Of a stretch of 64,000 nt of DNA, positions 59,641 through 64,000 are shown piece by piece. The position numbers and the translations under genes were made by a program. Source of the stretch: WS-2 sp036507005 (GTDB lineage: Bacteria; Eisenbacteria; RBG-16-71-46); the NCBI GenBank assembly GCA_036507005.1, contig DASXQT010000057.1:1-64000 (forward strand), read 5' to 3'. Below the pieces are notes generated by a model. That model was not told the origin of the DNA. It did no database searches and was given only the letters and a program-made list of their open reading frames with translations. Each line of letters opens with the position of its first letter. Position 1 is the first letter of the stretch.

Positions 59641-60963
59641 TCAGCCGCCGGTGATCGCCTCGCGCGGCGCGGGCTCTTCGGGGCTCGGCACGAGGAGCTC
59701 GAACGGCGGCGGCTCGTCCTCCGTGAGGTGCTCGAACTGGCGGCGGAACTCCTGAGGCGGGATCCCGCAGGTGGCCGCGAGCTGCGCCAGCTCCCGCGGG
59801 TCGGCGAAGTCGTCCCGGCGCAGGCGGATCATGTAGCGGCGGGCGATGGCGTAGCGGGCCGACTCGACGCTCACCATGCGGATGCGGGCCCGTCCGGTCT
59901 CCGCATCGCGCAGGCTCTTGAACGGGATCGGCACGAAGTGGCCGGCCTGGATCGAGACCATCGCCCCGGTCCCGCCGTCGATCAGGTACTTCGCGGCGCA
60001 GTAGCCGAGGTCGCGGGTGTACTCCATGTCGACGGGGATCGGGTCGGCGCAGCGCAGCTCGTAGCCGATGTTCTTGGCCACGATCGTGGTCTTGAGGCCG
60101 AGGGTCGCGAGCCGGGCCTGCACCCCGTGCTTGAGGATCTCGCCGAGGTTGATCTCCTCCAGGCGGACGTTGCCGTGCGCGTCCCGCTCGACCTGCGCGA
60201 AATCGGCGATGTCGCGGGGGTCGATGCACAGCACCAGCCCCTCGGCGAGCACCGCCACGCCGTCCCGCCGCCCGTAGCTCAGGCGCTTGACGATCGAGCC
60301 CACCAGCGTGTCCACCAGCGCGTCGAGCCGCACCTTCCTGCCGCGGAACTCCTCCGGGATCAGCGTGATCGTCGCGGCGGCGGCCTTGCCGATGCCGAGC
60401 GCCAGGTGCCCGGCCTTGCGTCCCATCGAGACGATGAAGTACCAGCGCGACGTGGTCTTGGCGTCCACCATCAGGTTCTTCACCATCTCGACCCCGACGT
60501 GGCGGGCGGTCTGGTACCCGAACGTATCCACCGTGGGCGGCAGGTCGAGGTCGTTGTCGATCGACTTGGGCACGTGCACCACCTGGATCCGCCCGTTCGC
60601 CTTCTCGTCGAGCTTCATCGCCGAGTACGCGGTGTCGTCCCCTCCGATCGTGACGAGCTGGGAGACGCCGAGCGCGAGCAGCGCCTGCACGGTCTTCTCG
60701 AGCTTCTCCGGTGAGGTCGTGGGGTTGGCCCGCGAGATCCCGATGTGCGAGCCGCCGCGGAAGTGGATGCGGCTCACCCCGTCGATCGTGAGCGGCTTCA
60801 CGTGCTCGGTGCTGCCCTGCATCAGCCACTCGAACCCGTCTTCGATGCCGAGCACCTGGAAGCCTTCGAGGGCGGCCCGGATCGTCGCCGCGCCGATCAC
60901 GCTGTTGATCCCGGGCGCCGGCCCGCCGCTCACCAGGATTCCCAGGGTCCTGCGATCGCTCAC
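59641..60963 (-). CDS. pfp: 6-phosphofructokinase, probably pyrophosphate-dependent
   Basis: This 440-residue cytoplasmic enzyme phosphorylates fructose-6-phosphate in glycolysis. The N-terminal phosphate-binding loop is SGGPAPGIN. Two residues that distinguish PPi from ATP enzymes are of the PPi type: Asp in GGDDT (107-111) and Lys in PKSIDND (132-138). Other family motifs follow (GYQTAR, SMGRKAGHLALGIG, IPEE). The start is GTG 60963. It is downstream of proline dehydrogenase on the same strand. The enzyme would be reversible and could work with glucose-1-phosphate produced by the GH94 phosphorylase, though there is no sign of shared regulation. Confidence 0.94.
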   Translation of the reverse strand: MSDRRTLGILVSGGPAPGINSVIGAATIRAALEGFQVLGIEDGFEWLMQGSTEHVKPLTIDGVSRIHFRGGSHIGISRANPTTSPEKLEKTVQALLALGVSQLVTIGGDDTAYSAMKLDEKANGRIQVVHVPKSIDNDLDLPPTVDTFGYQTARHVGVEMVKNLMVDAKTTSRWYFIVSMGRKAGHLALGIGKAAAATITLIPEEFRGRKVRLDALVDTLVGSIVKRLSYGRRDGVAVLAEGLVLCIDPRDIADFAQVERDAHGNVRLEEINLGEILKHGVQARLATLGLKTTIVAKNIGYELRCADPIPVDMEYTRDLGYCAAKYLIDGGTGAMVSIQAGHFVPIPFKSLRDAETGRARIRMVSVESARYAIARRYMIRLRRDDFADPRELAQLAATCGIPPQEFRRQFEHLTEDEPPPFELLVPSPEEPAPREAITGG

Positions 60964-61069
60964 GTCACTGCCTCCGTGCGGTTCGGCCGCGATTGTGGGC
61001 GGCCGGGCGGGCGGGGGTCAAGCGCGGCGCGCCGCGCGCCGCCGCGGCGCCCGAGCCGGTGCGGCACGC

Positions 61070-62002
61070 TCAGCGCCGGAACAGGTTGCGGGTCACGAAC
61101 CACAGGTTGGCCGGGCGCTCGGCCAGCCGCCGCATGTACCAGGGGAACCACTCCGAGCCGTACGAGATCAGGACCCGCACGCGCTCCCCCGCCGCGGCGA
61201 GCCGGTCCTGCTCGGCGGCCTCGATGCCGTAGAGCATCTCGAACTCGTACGCCTCCTGCGGCGCGCGCCGGGCGGCCGCCGCCTCCCGGATCCGGCCGAT
61301 GAGCGCGCGGTCGTGCGTGGCAAACGCCATGCGGCCCCCGCCCCGCGCGGCGTCGGGCTCGAGCATGCGCTGCGCCAGGCGGAAGAAGCTCGCGTCCACC
61401 TCCGGCTTGCCGGCGTACGCGATCGAGGGCGGCTCGGCGTAGGCGCCTTTGGTGAGGCGGATCGAGGGGCCGAGCGGAAGCAGGTCCTCGAGATCGCGGT
61501 CGGTGCGACGGAGGTAGGCCTGGAGGCACAGCCCGATGTTGGTGTGCGCCGAGCGCGCCCGCCGGTACGCGTCGATCGTGGCCTGGGTGTACGCGCTGCC
61601 TTCCATGTCCACCCACACCCGGTTCCCGCGGCGCGCCGCGGCCTCCACCAGCGCGAGCAGGTTGTCGGAGGCCTTCTCCGGCCCGAGGTCGAGCCCCAGG
61701 TGCGTGAGCTTGACGGAGATCTCGGCGTCGAGCCCGGCGCGCCGGACCTCGTCCAGCACGCCCTCGTAGTGCCGGATCACCTCGCGGGCCGCCGCGTCGT
61801 CGGTCACGTTCTCGCCGAGCAGGGTGAGGATGGTCGAGATCCTGCGCTGCTGGAAGGCGGCGGCGGCCGCCAGCGCGTCCTTCACATCCTCGCCCGGCAT
61901 GAAGCGACGCACGGCGCGGCGCACGAACCCATAGCGCGGGAAGCGCTCGCTCATCCAGGGGTTGGTGGAGGCCCACAGCAGCAGGGCGCGGACCGGGTTC
62001 AA
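61070..62002 (-). CDS. Proline dehydrogenase
   Basis: This 310-residue FAD enzyme oxidises proline to pyrroline-5-carboxylate. The compact barrel shows family motifs: ISVKLTHLGLDLG, VWVDMEGSAYTQATIDAYR, NIGLCLQAYLRRT, IRLTKGAYAEP, FATHDRALI, YEFEMLYGI and the C-terminal RVLISYGSEWFPWYMRRLAERPANLWF. It matches the monofunctional bacterial form (about 300 residues), not PutA. The TTG start at 62002 overlaps the stop of the DinB-like gene, so the two are coupled. No pyrroline-5-carboxylate dehydrogenase gene is adjacent. Confidence 0.93.
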   Translation of the reverse strand: MNPVRALLLWASTNPWMSERFPRYGFVRRAVRRFMPGEDVKDALAAAAAFQQRRISTILTLLGENVTDDAAAREVIRHYEGVLDEVRRAGLDAEISVKLTHLGLDLGPEKASDNLLALVEAAARRGNRVWVDMEGSAYTQATIDAYRRARSAHTNIGLCLQAYLRRTDRDLEDLLPLGPSIRLTKGAYAEPPSIAYAGKPEVDASFFRLAQRMLEPDAARGGGRMAFATHDRALIGRIREAAAARRAPQEAYEFEMLYGIEAAEQDRLAAAGERVRVLISYGSEWFPWYMRRLAERPANLWFVTRNLFRR

Positions 62003-62463
62003 GCCCGCGCGCCCTTCTTGAGCACCGCGATCTGGCCGGCGTGGTAGAGGTCGTGCTGGATGACGCCGTGCATCAGCATGTAGGCGGTCGAGCGGTTGCG
62101 GCCGGGCGGCTGGTCGAGCGCCGACCCGTCGAAGCCCTCGACCGTCCGCCGCAGCGCGTGGTGGCCGGCCTCGAGGCGCGCGAGCTGCGCCGCCCACGCC
62201 TTCTCCCCCGTGTCCTCGATCTTCGGCCAGTCCTCCGCGTCGGTGAGCTCCACCCGCTCGCCTTCGAGCCTGCGCCGCACCGCGTCCTCCCAGGCGGCGA
62301 TGTGGGCCACGATCTCCCAGATGCTGTGGGCGGAAGCGATCGGCCGCGCGGCGGCGCGCGCCGCCGTGACGCCCGCCAGGACCTCCATCACCGCGGGGCC
62401 GTGCCAGGCCTCGCCCTCGAACGCGCGCTTGAGCTGGTCGGCGATGCGGACCGTCTCGGACAT
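61999..62463 (-). CDS. DinB-family metal-binding four-helix protein
   Basis: This 154-residue cytoplasmic protein is of the DinB/YfiT-like superfamily. It has four helices with the conserved metal-binding histidines: one in HSIWEIVAHIAAWED (about 46-60) and two in GVIQHDLYHAGQIAVL (about 133-148). GGAGGGAGG precedes the ATG at 62463. It overlaps the proline dehydrogenase start, hinting at a joint operon. Members include thiol transferases and many proteins of unknown role; none can be assigned here. Confidence 0.9.
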   Translation of the reverse strand: MSETVRIADQLKRAFEGEAWHGPAVMEVLAGVTAARAAARPIASAHSIWEIVAHIAAWEDAVRRRLEGERVELTDAEDWPKIEDTGEKAWAAQLARLEAGHHALRRTVEGFDGSALDQPPGRNRSTAYMLMHGVIQHDLYHAGQIAVLKKGARA

Positions 62464-62489
62464 GGGCCTCCCTCCTTCCGGCACCCCTC

Positions 62490-64000
62490 TCACGAGGGCT
62501 CGACCCGGTACTGATACCACTTCGCTCCCCAGGTCTCGAATCCCTCGATGCGGCCCACCGGAACGACCGCCGCAGGCCGGGTGCGGGTGGACTCGCGCGC
62601 GATCAGCTCGATGTCGTCCTGCCACACCAGGTCGCGCACCCCGACCGCGCGGATGTAGTCGAGCATGCGCTTCCCGCGCATCGCGTCGTAGCAGGCCCGG
62701 TTCACCACTCCGTCCAGGTTCACCACCACCAGGCGGTCGGCGTAGTAGGCCAGCGCCCCGGTCTGGGAGCCCCCGACCACGGCGCCGGGCGGGAAGTGCT
62801 CGCGCGCCCACAGCCCGATGCGGCGGTAGCCCCAGGTGCCCTCGAAGCGCGGCGCGAACAGGCGGCGGAACGAAGGCTGGGCCGCGCTGCCCGCGATCAC
62901 CAGCGCGGCGAGCGTCGCGACCAGGGCGCGGCGCGGCGTCCCCGCCGGGAGCGCGGTGGCCCAGAGATCCGCGAGCGCGGCGAACAGCAGCAGCAGGGCG
63001 AGGGTGAGAGGGAAGAGATACCGGGCGAAGTGCCAGGAGCCGAAGATCACCAGGGCGTAGGCCGTGAACAGCAGCGCGCAGAAGGCCAGCACCGGGACGA
63101 GGCGGCGCAGCCGGGCGGCGAGGTCGCGTCCCGCGACCCGGGGCCGGAGGAACGCGAGCCCGACGAAGAGCGGGGCGATCAGGCCGAGGGTGACCGGGTT
63201 CTTGCGCACCACGACCCCTGCGGCGCGCTCGAGGATCGGGCGGTAGAAGTTCTCGAGCGTCGGCCGGTGCCCGACCTCCGAGAGCGAGAGATAGCGCAGC
63301 GCGCGCCCGCTCACGGGGAAGAGATCGTGCGTCCAGTGCCACGAGTAGAGCAGCCACGGCAGGCAGGTGATCGCAGCGCCCGCCGCGGTGAGGGCGCACG
63401 CCCCGAGGAACGGGCGCCACGAGCGCGCCGCCCGCCCCGTGCGCGCGAGGTAGACGCCCGCGATCACGGGCGCAACGAGCAGGCTGTCGATGCGCGCGAG
63501 CGCGGCGAGCCCGAGTAGGATGCCGGCGCCGAGCGGGACCGGCGCGCGCTCGAGGGCGTGCGGATCGTCCTCGAGCCGCGCGAGCAGGAGGAAGATCGCG
63601 ACCAGGAAGAAGAAGGCGATCGAGGTCTCGAGGGCGTTCAGCGCGGTGAGGATGGCGTAGGGGTGGATCACCCACGAGAGCGCGGCCAGGAAGGGCGTGG
63701 CGGGCGCGGCGCTCAGGCGTGCCACCAGCCGGAACAGGAGGAAGAGCGCCGCGGTGTCGAACAGCGCGAGCAGCGTCATCGCGACGTGGATCGGCGTCTC
63801 CGGATCGTGCGGGAAGAGCGCGAAGACCGGAACCATCAGGAACACGTAGAGCGGCTGGAACCCGTTGGTCGGGGCGAGCCCGTAGTGCGGGCCCAGCCCG
63901 TGGGCGATGTTGCGGGCGATGGTGAGCGAGAGGTAGGCGTCGTCCGGGATCGCGAGGTCGTCGAGGAAGGCGACGGGGCGCATCGCGACGGCGAAGCGCA
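62490..64000 (-). CDS. Polytopic membrane glycosyltransferase-like protein (5' end cut by window edge)
   Basis: The open frame continues through the window end. At least 500 residues are visible with about ten hydrophobic helices (for example LYVFLMVPVFALF, ALFDTAALFLLFRLVA, LVPVLAFCALLFTAYALVIFG). The C-terminal soluble part (about 360-497) has GYRRIGLWAREHFPPGAVVGGSQTG and VVNLDGVVN. The layout resembles GT-C type glycosyltransferases/mannosyltransferases of the PMT or ArnT kind, with an early acidic loop (IPDDAYLSLTIARNIAHG). An ATG at 63983 exists, but this acidic loop normally follows a first membrane helix, so the true start is probably beyond base 64000. The activity is not proven. Confidence 0.8.
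   Translation of the reverse strand, partial: RFAVAMRPVAFLDDLAIPDDAYLSLTIARNIAHGLGPHYGLAPTNGFQPLYVFLMVPVFALFPHDPETPIHVAMTLLALFDTAALFLLFRLVARLSAAPATPFLAALSWVIHPYAILTALNALETSIAFFFLVAIFLLLARLEDDPHALERAPVPLGAGILLGLAALARIDSLLVAPVIAGVYLARTGRAARSWRPFLGACALTAAGAAITCLPWLLYSWHWTHDLFPVSGRALRYLSLSEVGHRPTLENFYRPILERAAGVVVRKNPVTLGLIAPLFVGLAFLRPRVAGRDLAARLRRLVPVLAFCALLFTAYALVIFGSWHFARYLFPLTLALLLLFAALADLWATALPAGTPRRALVATLAALVIAGSAAQPSFRRLFAPRFEGTWGYRRIGLWAREHFPPGAVVGGSQTGALAYYADRLVVVNLDGVVNRACYDAMRGKRMLDYIRAVGVRDLVWQDDIELIARESTRTRPAAVVPVGRIEGFETWGAKWYQYRVEPS

Overview
The window is very GC-rich, densely packed and fully bacterial. I found no rRNA, tRNA, CRISPR array or insertion sequence. Six secreted proteins end in a FlgD-like, Por/T9SS-type sorting module (a 'PNP/PNPF' motif, a 'xxDxxGRxV' strand, then a GxYxxR/F strand), and a PorV-like barrel protein is present. 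Together with TonB receptors, a LacI regulator and ABC sugar permeases, this suggests an uncultured FCB-group lineage such as Candidatus Eisenbacteria. That placement is inference from gene style; no marker gene is present.

Layout. 1-8.4 kb: a sigma-54 activator cut by the left edge, two small envelope genes, a short RecQ, an SpmA-SpmB-like membrane protein, and an HNH nuclease gene carrying two perfect palindromes. 8.7-36.4 kb: a large glycan-use region. It holds a LacI regulator, two glycoamylase-fold (PF10091/GH144-type) enzymes, an ABC importer (binding protein and two permeases, no ATPase), a multidomain six-hairpin glycosidase-like protein, a GH1 beta-glucosidase, a CBM9-like secreted protein, a TonB receptor, two further envelope proteins, a GH94 phosphorylase resembling the C-terminal half of cyclic beta-1,2-glucan synthase, and a secreted protein with a duplicated unknown domain. 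The same 14-bp sequence, TGTAATCGTTTTCA, precedes three transcription units there. The best reading is a LacI-controlled system for beta-1,2-glucan (sophoro-oligosaccharides): surface capture and cleavage, import, then phosphorolysis and hydrolysis to glucose-1-phosphate and glucose.

36.2-43.3 kb: a secreted beta-propeller protein, then a tight operon of TonB-type receptor, YfiR, CHASE8-like histidine kinase and Rcp1-like response regulator. 43.3-51 kb: a subtilisin-like protease with a separate gene resembling its own N-terminal domain, a membrane protein, a propeller/di-haem cytochrome/sorting fusion, a cupin and a methyltransferase. 51-52.1 kb: a ModC-like ATPase.

52.1-59.2 kb (minus strand): an exopolysaccharide cluster of processive GT2 synthase, AlgG-like double beta-helix epimerase with a DPHD motif, outer-membrane barrel and secreted PL6 alginate-lyase-like protein. 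It looks like a compact polyuronate (alginate-like) system without the usual Alg44, AlgK, AlgX or AlgE set. 59.6-64 kb: PPi-type phosphofructokinase, proline dehydrogenase, DinB-like protein and a polytopic membrane protein cut by the right edge.
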